Shown here piece after piece: positions 26,058-38,357 of a stretch of DNA of 64,000 bases. Origin of the DNA: Cupriavidus sp. EM10. Lineage in GTDB: Bacteria; Pseudomonadota; Gammaproteobacteria; Burkholderiales; Burkholderiaceae. The stretch covers positions 992,001 through 1,056,000 of the forward strand of contig NZ_CP076060.1 of NCBI RefSeq assembly GCF_018729255.1, read 5' to 3'. Position 1 is the first letter of the stretch. Each line of letters begins with the position of its first letter. The notes beneath the pieces were generated by a model. It was not told the DNA's origin and did no database searches. It worked only from the letters and a program-made list of their open reading frames with translations. Position numbers and translations under genes: made by a program.

Positions 26058-29000
26058 TCAGCGCGTAAAGACGCTCGAACGGTCCTGGACCGGCGCCTGG
26101 CGCGACTTATTGTCCTCCACTTTGGTGACCTTGGGGTCGGCCCACGATCCGCTCACGTGGTAGTGCTGGGTGAAGACCTTCGAGAACTCGTCCGCGAACA
26201 GCAGCTGGGCGGCCAGCGTGCCGATGCCGAGCACCGGATTGATGAACGCGGCGGCCACCGAGGTGGTCGTGGCATTGATGCGCGGCACCACGTCGACCTG
26301 CAGGTCCTGCGTCTCGTGCAGCAGGTCGGCCGTACCGGTCATCGATGCCGACACCTGGCTGCCCTTGAAGCGGAATTCGTCGATCTTGCCGACGCCGTTC
26401 TCGATGGTGCCCGACCCGTTGATGTCGTCGAACACCAGCCCCTTGCTGGCCACCGAGCGGAAGTCCAGCGTGGCAAAGCGCAGCAGGCTCTGCAGGCTCA
26501 GCACGCCCAGCAGCCGCGCCGCGCCCGGTTCCACGCTGAGAATCTGGCCGTTTTCCAGGCTCAGGTTCAGCTTGCCCGACAGGCTCGGGTAGTCGATCGA
26601 CATCGGCGAGCCCCGCCATGCGATCCGGCCTTCCAGCTGCCCCTTGCCGTCGCGCACGGTGTGCGCCATGCCGAAGCGGTCCAGCACGTCGCCGGCATTG
26701 CGGACGTCGAGCTTGAAGTTCAGCAGCGTGCGGCGGCCCTCGGTGGGCGATGCATTGCCCTGCGCCGCCGCCTCGCGCAGCCGGCGCGGCAGGCGCCAGC
26801 TGCCGTTGCCGGTCAGCGTGGCGCCCGGTTGTTCGATGCTGAGGCTGTCCAGCGTCCAGACCGGCTGGTTGTCGGCATGGCTGGTATGGGCCTTGACTTC
26901 CAGCTTGCCGAAATCGCGGCCGTGCAGCACGAACTTGTCCACCGACAGGTCCAGCGCGGGCATTTCCTCGACGCTGCGCGTGATGGTCTCGGCCGCGTGG
27001 CCGTCGTCGGCCGCTTCCGGAATATCCAGGTGCGACAGCCGCACGGTCAGCGATCCGGCCGGATTGCTGCTGTCGCGCCGCCACTGGCCGTTGCCCGTCA
27101 CCTGGCGCGATGCCATCTGCAGGTTCCAGCCGCTGCCTTCGCGGTTGGCATCGATCGTCACGTCGTTCAGCACGCGGCCGAAGGCGTCCAGCGATCTGGT
27201 TCGCACATTGACGCGCTCGGGCAGGAACGGCGACGAGCGGTCCACGTCGCCGGTGGGCTGGCGGTCGTCCGACGACGGCTGCAGCAAGGCGCGCCAGCTG
27301 TCGACGTCGATCCGCTCGGCGGCAATCGCCGCGGTCACGCCGCTGGACGGCAGCGGGGCAGGCTGGCCCACGCCGATGCCGCCCGCGATCACTTCGGTGG
27401 TGTCGCCCCGGCGCAGCACGTAGCGCGCGGCGGCGGCGTTGCCAAGCTGGATCGTCAGGTCGTCCAGCCCGGCGCGGCCGGCCGAGGGGCGCAGGTCGAA
27501 GCGCAGCGGCAGGTCCTGGCCGGCCGGCTTGGCCAGCGGCGCCGGCAGGTCGAGCGCCAGGCCGTTGAGATCGGAAGCCAGTTGCACCTGCAGGCGCTTG
27601 TCGCGCACGCCCACCACGGCGCTGTACGGCGTGCTGCCCTCGATGCGCTTGCCCAGCGCCGCGCCGCCCGGGCCCAGCACATCGCGCAGCCCCTGCGCCG
27701 TGGCCGTGCCGCCGATGGCCACGTGGGTGGTGCCGTCCGGCTGGGTGCCGCCGGTGATGCGCGTCTCGCCGCCCAGGAAACGGCCGCGCACGTTGTTCAA
27801 CTGGAAGCCGTGTTCGTCGAAGGTCACCGCGCCGGTGGCGCCGAACAGCGTCGGCAGCTCGGGGAACAGCGTCACGTCGTTGCCCGGGAAGCGGAATTCG
27901 CCGTTGACCTTGGACCCGGCCGCATGGTTCAGCGGCAGGTCCAGCTTCAGCTTCAGCTCGCCATGGCCCGGCGCGCGCGCGTTCTCGGTGACGTTGGCGG
28001 TCCAACCCTTGACCGGTGTCGTGGCGACGTAGCGCAGGAAGCCCTGCGCCGGGCCGGTGGCGTTGCCGTCGAGCGTCAGGTGGCCGTGGTCGCTCAGGTC
28101 GTCGATCTTGCCGCTGACATCGCGCAGCATGATGCCCGGGATGCCGCGCACGCCGGCCTGCCTGACCTGGAACGACATCGTGCTGCGGTCGAACAGCAGG
28201 TCGCCGGAGATGTCGGTGAAGTCGGGCCAGGCCATGCCCGCGTTGGCGTTGGCGTTGTGGCCATTGGCCGGGGTGCCGGCGCCGGCCGCGCCGCCCAGGT
28301 TCGGGCCGGTTTCGTGTGGCGCGATCTGGTAGCTCACGTTGCGTACCGGCACTTCCACGCGGAAGTCGCCGGCCTTGGCAAACGGCGGATGGAACGGGAA
28401 GTGGTACAGGTCGCCCTTGACCAGGAACTTGACGTCGTACGCTTCGCCGCCCACGAGCGCGCCTTCCAGGTAGTGCCGCGTGGCGGGCATCGTCGACGGC
28501 AGGTAGCGCGGCACGCGGTTGGCCAGCGCGCGGTCAAGCTCGCCTGACAGGTCGGCGATGCCGCTATGGCCGTCGCCGCCGGCGCGCCAGTTGCCGCGTA
28601 CCGTGCCGGCCGTGTCGGCGTTGGCAAAGCGGATGCCGTCGGTGCTCACCACGAGCTTGTTGTCGGTGTCGTGGCGCCAGCGCACCTCGCCGCGCAGCTC
28701 GTCGAACGGCACGAGCGGATCGTCGAACACGCCCGGGAAGCTCACCGTGGCGCCGGTGCTGTCCACGCGGGCGCTGCCCTGGCGGTCGTCGAAGCTGAAG
28801 TTGCCGGACAGCCGGCTGAAGCCTGGCGTGCCGGTGTGGGTTTGCCGTCGGGGCCTACCGCCGGCACCGCCGGCTGGCTGTTGATCGATACGCTGCGCAG
28901 CGTGCCCTGCACCGTGTAGTGGGGCGTGCCGGGGCGCGCGACAGCATCCCGGTGCGCTCGCGCTGCCAGGACACGTCGAGGTTGTCGATATGGCCGGCTG

Positions 29001-30389
29001 GCTGCAGCGCACGCAGCTGGCGCAGCATGGCGGTGTCGATCGGCATCGACGCGGCCAGCGCGCGCACCGTGTTCAGGTCGAAGGTGGGCGCCCGCAGCGC
29101 GAACTTGCGCAACTGGCCGGCGCTGTCGCGGGTCCAGTCGATGGTGACCTTGCGCATGCCGTCGCGCCACGACGCATCGGCGGCGGAAGGCGGCCCGGCC
29201 TGCGGCTCGCCCTGCCAGAGCAGCGTGTCGATGGTCAACGAATTGTTGCCGTTGCGGTCGCCCTTGTGCAGCAGCAGCGCCTGCGCGTTGGCCAGCTTGA
29301 GCGGCTCGGCGGCGCCCGTCAGCAGCAGGTCCACGCCGGTCGCGCGCAGCCGCAGCTGGCTGCGCAGCACATGGCCCCGCGGATATCGACCGTGCCGTCG
29401 GTACTGAAGACGCCACTGTTGACGTTGTCGAAGACTGCAAGGTAGCGCTGCACCACGGGCAGCTGCAGCTGGTTGAACGCCCAGCTGGCCTGGCCGGCCC
29501 AATGGCGCCAGTTGCCGGCGCCGTGCAGGTAGTCGTGCCGCAGGTTGGCCTGGAAGACCAGCGGCTGGGGCGCCAGCGACGCGCTGCGGGCTTCCAGCCG
29601 CACCGCGTGCTGCACGCCATGGCGCTCGGCCGTGAAGTGGATATCGGCCACATCGAGCTGCGGCAGCCGGGCCTTTTCGTCGAGCCAGCGCAGATTGCCG
29701 CTCTTGAGCTCGATATGGCCCTGCGACAGCAGCCAGTTCAGGAACGGGTCGTCCTCGCGGGTCGACTTGGTGGCCTCGATCGGCACCCCGGCCACCAGCA
29801 GCATGCCCTGGTCGGTGCGGCGGATCAGCACGTCTGTGCGGTCGGCCGTCAGGCTGGCGAACTGCAAGGTCAGTGCCGGGATCGACTGCCAGGACAGCTT
29901 GCCTTCGAGCGTGCCGGCCGACAGCAGCATGCGGTGGTCGCGGTCGACGGCCTGCACGTTGCTGGCGCGGAACGCCGGATGCCAGCCGTCCCAGTAGGTA
30001 TCGAGCTGGCCGATGGTGAGATTGGCGGTGAGCGCGGCGGAACCCTGCTGTTCCAGCCACTGGCGCGCGGTGTGGGCCTGGGGCCAGAGCAAGAAGCGGA
30101 TCAGCAGGACGGCCACGACGGCCAGCGCGGCCAGTACCGCGACGATACGAACCAGCACGCGCCAGAGGCGTCCCCAGGCCGGATGCCGCGCCAGCTTGCG
30201 CAGCCCCTGCCAGGCCATGCCCGGTCCCTTGCGGACGAGCGCGAGCACGCGCCGGCCCCGGCCGGGTGCGGAACGCTGGGAAGCGGAGGAAGCAGGGGAA
30301 GCAGGGGAAGGGGCCGCCACGGCGGCGCCGTCACCGCCCGCGCGTGGGGATGCGGAACCGTCGTCAGGGGCGGTGGGGCGGCTGGACAT
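26058..30389 (-). CDS. yhdP: YhdP-family AsmA-like protein (three frameshifts)
   Basis: Very long AsmA/TamB-like protein of the YhdP family, 1444 residues after repair. Family members span the periplasm from the inner membrane and carry phospholipid toward the outer membrane. A Pro/Ser-rich cytosolic N-terminus (to about 75) precedes one membrane segment, IVAVLAALAVVAVLLIRFLL. The rest is repetitive beta-rich sequence, with the family C-terminal domain near FNKLDVRNAGD-like and GFLRYVATTPVKGW segments. Missing bases are at about 29375 (restoring IRGAHVLRSQLRL), 28933 (restoring SRAPGTPHYTVQG) and 28839 (restoring GKPHTGTPGFSRL). A 933-residue frame on the plus strand opposite this gene is a shadow. 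Divergent from glnE. Confidence 0.9.
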
Positions 30390-30487
30390 GCGCAGATTAT
30401 CCGACAATACTAGCCGCTCTCCAAAGTGGTGCACGCAAGCGCCACCGCGGTCCTACGGCGCCTGCCCGAATAAGCAAAGTAACTGGA

Positions 30488-33485
30488 ATGACTGTCCCTG
30501 ATCCGACGAGTTCCGCCGCGGGCACCGCCCCGGCATCGACCGGCCCGCAGCACCCGCTGGATGGCGCCGGAACCACTTCGATTCTGGCATCGCCGGGCGC
30601 CGCCGGACCGATCGGCAATATGGCCCAGGGGGCCTTTGCCACGATGACGGCGCAGGGACTGACCCCCGCCGATTGCGAGGGTCACGTATTGTACTCGGCG
30701 GCGTACTCCCACTACGCGCGCCGGGTGCTGGCGGCGCGTCCGGGGCTGCCGGCGGTGGTGACCGATGCCTCCGTCGGATCGATCACACGCGAATGGATGG
30801 AAGCCCGCCTGCAGGCGCTGCACACGCCGTCGGCCGATGCCGAGGCAGCGGCTGGCCAGGCGCTGCGGCGCCTGCGCGCGGAAGTCATGTGCGTGGTAAT
30901 CGAGCGCGACCTGCGCGGGCTGGCCACGCTGGCCGAGATCACCGGCGCCATGACCGACCTGGCCGAACTGTCGATCCAGCATGGCCTGCGGGTGCTGGGC
31001 GACGACCTGGCGGCCACCTTCGGCCGGCCCACCGGCGACCAGAGCGGCGAGGTGCAGGAACTGGTGGTGGTCGGCATGGGCAAGCTGGGCGGGCGCGAAC
31101 TCAACGTGTCGTCCGACATCGACCTGATCTTCCTTTACGACGAGGATGGCGACACGCGCGGCGGGTCGCGCAGCCTGTCGAACCACGAATATTTCATCCG
31201 CCTGGGGCGCCGGCTGATCACGCTGCTGTCCGAGGTCACCGGCGACGGCTACGTGTTCCGCGTGGACATGCGCCTGCGCCCGAACGGCGACGCCGGGCCG
31301 CTGGTCTGCAGCTTCGGCATGCTAGAGGAATACCTGGTGGTGCAGGGCCGCGAGTGGGAGCGCTATGCCTGGATCAAGGGCCGGGTGGTGTCGGCCGTGG
31401 ATACCCCGCATGCGGAGCGTGCCGCCGCACTGCTGGGCCGCATGACCACGCCGTTCGTGTTCCGCCGCTACCTGGACTACGGCGTGATCGCCGCGATCCG
31501 GTCGCTGCATGCCCAGATCCGCTCGGAGGCGGCCAAGCGCAGCGGCGGCCTGGCGGGCCATGGCGTGAACCAGCGCTCGTTCAATATCAAGCTGGGCCGG
31601 GGCGGTATCCGCGAGATCGAGTTCATGGCCCAGGTGTTCCAGCTGATCCGGGGCGGGCAGGACCCGGCGCTGCGCGTGCGGCCCACGCTCGAAGTGCTGG
31701 ACGTGGCCGTGGCGCGCAACCTGCTGCCGTCGGGCCAGGCCGAGCAGCTGGCCGATGCCTACCGTTTCCTGCGCCAGCTGGAACACCGGCTCCAGTATCG
31801 CGACGACGCGCAGACGCATCACCTGCCCACGTCGGACGACGAGCGGCAGGCCGTGGCGCTGATGATGGGCTGCGCCGACTGGGACGCGCTGGTCGCGCAG
31901 ATGAACACGCTGATGGACCCGGTGGCGCAGCAGTTCGAGGCCACGTTTGCCGATCCGTTCGCCGATGGCGAGGCTGCGCAGAGCGAGCCGCTCTGGCCGG
32001 CGCTGGTGCGCGAGGAAATGGCGTCGCGCGCCACGCAGTCGAACCCCGGCGACGACGATGAAACCGATCCGCAGTCGTCGCCGTGCCAGGCGCTGCAGGC
32101 GGCGGGCTTCAGCGACTGCACCGGGCTCTACGACCGGCTGCGCGCCATCGGCACGTCGATGCGCTATCGCGCGCTGTCGGAAACCAGCCGGGGTCGCTTC
32201 GACCTGCTGGTCAACCGCGCGCTGGACCTGGCGGTCAGGCAGGACGATGCCGATGCCACCATCGCGCGTTTCCTGGATTTCCTGGACGCGATCAGCCGTC
32301 GGGCGTCGTACCTGTCGCTGCTGTCCGAGTACCCGCAGGCGATGGACCGCGTGGCGCAGACGCTGCACGCGTCGCGCTGGGCGGCTACCTACCTGACCCG
32401 GCATCCGCAACTGCTGGACGAACTGCTGGACAGCGAGGCGCTGGCCAGCGCGCCGGACTGGGCCGGCTTCCGCCAGCGCCTGGGGAGCGGCTGCATGCGT
32501 CGGACGGCCAGGTCGAGACGCAGATGGACATCCTGCGCCGGGAGCACCATGCCGAGACCTTCCGCATCCTGCTGCAGGACCTGCAGGGGCTGCTGACCGT
32601 GGAGCAGGTGGCCGACCGCCTGTCGGACCTGGCCGATGCCATGCTGGAAGTCACGATGCAGGCGGTGTGGCGCCAGCTGGCCACGCGCCACTGCGAGACG
32701 CCACGCTTCGCGGTGATCGCCTACGGCCGGCTGGGCGGCAAGGAGCTGGGCTACGCATCGGACCTGGACCTGATCTTCCTGTACGACGACGACCACGAAC
32801 GCGCGCCCGATGTCTACGCCGCGTACGCGCGCCGGCTGATCACCTGGCTGACCAGCCATACGGCGGCCGGCATGCTGTTCGATGTGGACACGCGGCTGCG
32901 GCCGAACGGGCGGCCGGGCTGCTGGTGACGAGCTTCGACGCGTTCCGGCGCTACCAGCTGCGCGAGGGCGACAACACCGCGTGGGTCTGGGAACACCAGG
33001 CGCTGACGCGGGCCCGCTTCGGCGCCGGCGACCGCGAGATCGGCAACCGCTTCGAGGACCTGCGCGACGAGATCCTGCGCCAGCCGCGCGATGCCGTGGC
33101 GCTGCGCGAGGAAATCGTGCAGATGCGCGCCAAGGTGGCCGAGGGGCATCCGAATCCGACCGCCTTGTTCGACCTCAAGCACGATCGCGGCGGCATGGTG
33201 GACATAGAGTTCACGGTGCAGTACCTGGTGCTGCTGCACAGCGGCGCGCATCCGGAGCTGACCCGCAACGCCGGCAATATCGCGCTGCTGCGCATGGCCG
33301 GCGTGCTGAACCTGATCGACGCCGGGCTGGCGCTGGCCGTGGGCGATGCCTACCGGCTGTTCCGGGCGCGCCAGCACAAGCTGCGGCTCGATGGCCAGGA
33401 CCAGGCCCGCGTGTCGCCCGACAGCGTGGCCGAGCAGACCGCGCCGGTGCGCGCGCTGTGGCAGTCGGTGTTCGGCGAGCGCTGA
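30488..33485 (+). CDS. glnE: Bifunctional glutamine synthetase adenylyltransferase/deadenylase (two frameshifts)
   Basis: Adds or removes AMP on glutamine synthetase according to PII state; 999 residues after repair, slightly longer than usual because of a 50-residue Ala/Pro-rich N-terminal extension. Two nucleotidyltransferase domains are visible: VVVGMGKLGGRELNVSSDID (deadenylase half) and AYGRLGGKELGYASDLDLIF (adenylylating half), plus the linker FNIKLGRGGIREIEFMAQVF. One G is missing at about 32483-32487 (restoring RQRLGERLHASDGQ) and one at about 32907-32910 (restoring RPNGAAGLLVTSFDA). The start is the ATG at 30488. The rhombosortase gene begins 6 bases after the stop. Confidence 0.93.
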
Positions 33486-33491
33486 GGGCGG

Positions 33492-34165
33492 GTGAGCGCC
33501 GTTCAGCCGTCTGCGGCCCAGCCCCCCTCAGCGCGCCTGCCTGGATGGCCGGCCATGCTGGCCACGGTGACCGGCGTGGCGGCCCTGGCGGCGCTCTTCA
33601 CATTTGTGCCCTGGTGGCATGCGCACGGGCTCTACATGCGCGATGCCGTGCGTCTGGATGGCCAGTGGTGGCGCGTGCTGACGGCGATGTGGGTGCATCT
33701 GGACTGGCGCCACTACCTGTCCGACGTGGCCGCCACGGCGGGCCTGCTGTTGCTGGCCGGCCGCGTGGCCCGGATCCACGAGATGCTGCCCGTGCTGCTG
33801 GTCTGCGGCGTGGCCGTGCAGGTGGCGCTGCTGCAGATGCCGGCCGTGGGCTGGTATGGCGGCTTGTCCGGCGCGACGCATGGCCTGGCGCTGTGGACGG
33901 CGCTGCGGCTGCTGCAGGCGCCCGGGTGGTCGCGCCTGATCGGCGTGGTGACGTGCGTGATCGTGCTGGGCAAGGTCTGGATCGAGCAGTCATGGCTGGC
34001 GGCCATCGTGTTCGATCCGTCGTGGGGTTTGGCGTGGTACGCGGTGCCCATGCGGCTGGCGCGGTGGCCGGGCTGGGGTGCTGGCTGTTGCAGGAGTGGT
34101 GGGGCAGCGGCGGGGGTGAAGGCGGCGATGAAGGCGGGATGAAGGCGGGGATGAAGGCGGGATGA
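33492..34165 (+). CDS. rrtA: Rhombosortase, rhomboid-like intramembrane protease (frameshifted)
   Basis: Rhomboid-fold serine protease of the rhombosortase type (224 residues after repair), which cleaves GlyGly-CTERM tails of exported proteins. Several membrane helices. RVLTAMWVHLDWRHYLSD matches the conserved W-R...H-x-x-W-x-H region. The nucleophile is Ser126 in YGGLSGATHG. The catalytic His is His187 in GAHAAGAVAGL, which appears only after adding one G at about 34023-34027 (TGGGGTTT should be TGGGGGTTT). Without repair the protein loses this His and ends early at 34142. The GTG start is 6 bases after glnE, so it is translationally coupled. A convergent gene encodes a subtilase with a matching C-terminal signal. 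The tail is encoded by tandem repeats. Confidence 0.85.
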
Positions 34166-34172
34166 AGGCGGT
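34116..34172 (+). repeat. Tandem 11-12 base repeat at the rhombosortase 3' end
   Basis: About five head-to-tail copies of a unit close to GATGAAGGCGG, running through the last codons and stop of the rhombosortase gene. It encodes a Gly/Glu/Lys-rich tail outside the rhomboid fold, and the stop codon lies within a repeat unit, so copy-number change would alter the tail length. Confidence 0.7.
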
Positions 34173-34186
34173 GATTGACAGGCTGG

Positions 34187-34226
34187 CCCTCACCCCAGCC
34201 CCTCTCCCGCGCGCGGGCGAGGGGAG
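34187..34226 (-). repeat. REP-like palindrome, copy 5
   Basis: CCCTCACCCCAGCCCCTCTC followed by CCGCGCGCGGGCGAGGGGAG. It is in inverted orientation to copy 6, 35 bases away, between the convergent rhombosortase and subtilase genes. Confidence 0.7.
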
Positions 34227-34260
34227 AACGCCGCGAGGTGATCGATTTCCCTGGGTTTGC

Positions 34261-34302
34261 TCCCCTCTCCCGCCTGCGGGAGAGGGGCCGGGGGTGAGGG
34301 CA
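34261..34302 (+). repeat. REP-like palindrome, copy 6
   Basis: TCCCCTCTCCCGCCTGCGGG followed by AGAGGGGCCGGGGGTGAGGG. Together with copy 5 it makes a large inverted structure, ending 11 bases from the repaired subtilase stop codon (34313-34315, minus strand). Confidence 0.75.
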
Positions 34303-34312
34303 AGCGCTTGAT

Positions 34313-35977
34313 TTACCTCACCCGCCGCCGCATCCCGAATCCCACCAGCCCAATTAGCAGCAATAGAGCACCACTCCAGGGCGAAAACGCGCCACCACCG
34401 CCCCGCCTCCGCCGCTATCGGCAGCCGTGCTGGTCGTCGTCGAGCCCGTCGATGGCGGGTTGGGGGCCGCCGCGACTGCCGCATCGGCATCGAGCAGGCC
34501 CGCGCCGCATTTGCCGGTGTTGCCGCTGCGCGTGCAGTAGGTGCCGGCCGGATGCGCGCGCGCCGTGTTCTTGAGCACCGCCGTGACCTGGGCGGGCGTC
34601 AGTGCCGGGTTGGCGGCAAACATCAGCGCCACCACGCCAGATACCATCGGTGCCGAGAAACTGGTGCCTTGAGAGCTGACGATGTTGTAGGTGGTGGGCC
34701 CGGCCGTGCCGGCGTTCGACAACGTGCGGATAAACGACTGGGCCGTCGCGCACCCGGTCACGACATTGTTGCTGACGATGACTTTCGAGTTGCCGCAGCC
34801 GCCGCCGGGCGCGCTGATGGCCACGGCCGACCCCACGTTGGCAAAGCTGGAATTGTCGCCATCGTTGGCGTTGGCCGTCACGGCGATGACGCCCGTGCAG
34901 TCGGCGGGTGCCTCGACCGCGCCGGCCGAGTTGCCCGAGGCGGCCACCACCACCACGCCGGCGGCGTTGAGGTCGTTCACCGCCTGCTGCTCGATGCTCG
35001 AACAGGTGCCGCCGCCCAGGCTGACATTGACCACCTTGGCCGGCGTGGGATTGTTCGGCACGCCGGGCACTGCCAGGCCGCCGGCCCAGCGCATGCCGTC
35101 GACCGTATCGGACAGCAGGGCGCCGCAGCGGCCCGACACGCGCACCGGCTGGATGCGCGCGGTCCAGTCGACGCCGGCAATGCCGGACGCATTGTTGGTC
35201 GCGGCGCCCAGCACGCTGGCCACGCGCGTGCCGTGCCAGCTGCTGTCGCTGGCGCCCGAGCCGTCCTGGCAGGTGCTGCCGGACGGCACGTAGTCGCCCG
35301 GATCGTGCGCGTCGCTGTCGCGACCGTCGCCATCGACCGATACCGAAGTCGAACTGATGAAGTCGTAGCCGGCCACCAGACGGCCGGCCAGATCGGGGTG
35401 ATCGAGATAGCCGGTGTCCACCACGGCGATCACAACGTTGGCGCTGCCCGCGTCCGGTCCCAGGCGCGCAGCAGGTTGGCCGCGCCAGTGTTGTTCGTCG
35501 GTGAGCCCATGTAGGGCAACTGGTTCGCGAAATCGGAGTCGTTCGGTGTGGTGTCGTGCAGCCGCAGCCAGCGGTCCGGCACGGCATCGGCCACGCGCGG
35601 GTCCTGCCGTAGCCGCCTGGCCACGGTTTCGGGATCATCGCCGCGGCTGTCCTTCACCGTCAGCAGCTGCATGGCGTTGGCCATCGGCCGCCTGACCGTC
35701 AGGGCCAGGCCGGTACTGGATTCCACGCGGCGCATGCGCGCGGTGTCGGCGCTGGTGTCGGCGGTCTGGCTGCCGTCGCGCCATCTCACGATGTAGTTGC
35801 CGGTGTAGCGGGGCGCCGGCCGCATGATCGGCACCGAGGCCGGGCGGAACCGGATGCCGATGCCGGGGCGGTGTCGGCCCGGGAGATGCCGGGCCGGCCG
35901 AGCAGGGCGCCGGCCGCGATGGCCAGCAGCACTGGCGCGATAAATCTTTTGCGGGACTTCTGCTTTGCGTACGACAT
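34313..35977 (-). CDS. S8 subtilisin-like protease with GlyGly-CTERM tail (three frameshifts)
   Basis: Secreted subtilase, 555 residues after repair. Signal peptide MSYAKQKSRKRFIAPVLLAI to about ISRADT; propeptide about 55-142 (YIVRWRDG ... RVADAVPDRWLRLH); catalytic Asp188 (VVDTG), His249 (WHGTRVAS), Asn350 (ASGNS) and Ser440 (GTSFSAP). After a Ser/Thr linker come eight Gly, then AFSPWSGALLLLIGLVGFGM and RRRVR: a GlyGly-CTERM signal (Gly run, hydrophobic helix, basic end). Missing bases are at about 35866-35869 (restores ADTAPGIGIRFRP), 35441-35443 (restores TRGSANVVIAVVDTG) and 34402-34405 (restores the tail). The start at 35977 has AGGAG upstream. The rhombosortase gene is convergent and adjacent. 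Probably released or anchored at the cell surface after tail cleavage, by analogy with Vibrio and Acinetobacter substrates. Confidence 0.88.
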
Positions 35978-36063
35978 CTGCACTCCTGTGGAGAACGTTT
36001 GATGCGAACTGCTGACAGACTGGCATGGCTGGCTGCGCGCCCCGGACGCCCCTGGCTTCGGTC

Positions 36064-36519
36064 TTACGGGTTTGGCATGTCCCGGCTGACCGGCTTGGTG
36101 CGGTGCGGCCGCAGCATGCGGTCGGCCGTGGCCGATTCCACGCGCGGCGCCGCCTTGAGCGTCGCCACGGCTTGCTCCAGCGTGACATCCGCCGATGCCG
36201 TGATCGCCGTCACCAGCCAGGCGCCGCCCGACATCGGCCGCTTGACCACATAGCGCACCGGACCCTGCACTTCGGCCAGCAGCTTGCCGGCATCCTCCGA
36301 CACCGTCACCTCCGGCGGCGCGAACTTGACCAGGATGTCGCCGATGGCCCGGTCGTCGGTGATGCTGCCGCGCGGCGGCGCGAACGATTTCGATTCCGAG
36401 GCGCAACCCGACACGGCGGTCAGCGCGGTCAGGCCCAGCGCCACCAGTGCGGAGGTAGCCAGGCGACGGGCGATCGGATTGGCGATCTTGCGGCTAGATG
36501 GCAGCTTGCCATGGGTCAT
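36064..36519 (-). CDS. Lipoprotein resembling a free-standing subtilase propeptide
   Basis: 151 residues. The leader ends with lipobox AVSGC (Cys39). The body (about 60-142) can be aligned by eye to the propeptide of the downstream subtilase: YVVKRPMSGGAWLVT against LTVRRPMANAMQLLT, and LKAAPRVESATADRMLRPH against LRQDPRVADAVPDRWLRLH. It is therefore probably an I9-like inhibitor or chaperone domain on a lipid anchor. AGGAG precedes the ATG at 36519. Its stop is 86 bases before the subtilase start on the same strand, so they are likely one operon. Family assignment is my inference from this similarity and spacing. Confidence 0.65.
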   Translation of the reverse strand: MTHGKLPSSRKIANPIARRLATSALVALGLTALTAVSGCASESKSFAPPRGSITDDRAIGDILVKFAPPEVTVSEDAGKLLAEVQGPVRYVVKRPMSGGAWLVTAITASADVTLEQAVATLKAAPRVESATADRMLRPHRTKPVSRDMPNP

Positions 36520-36575
36520 CGGTTTGAAACTCCTGTCCTTGTTTGCTTGGATGCCGCCTTGCCGATGCGTGGGCC

Positions 36576-38311
<1,736 letters not shown>

Positions 38312-38357
38312 CTTGGGCGGTAGGTGGCGTCGGGCGGAAACGGGGGGAAGGGCAGGC

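Noticed and set aside
25746..28547. 933-residue open frame on the plus strand opposite yhdP
   Set aside because: It is rich in His, Arg, Gln and Val without domain motifs, and the opposite strand encodes a recognised AsmA-like protein. It is a typical high-GC antisense shadow.
34187..34302. CRISPR-like repeat array
   Set aside because: The repeats are self-palindromic, inverted to each other and without regular spacers. They belong to the REP-like family.
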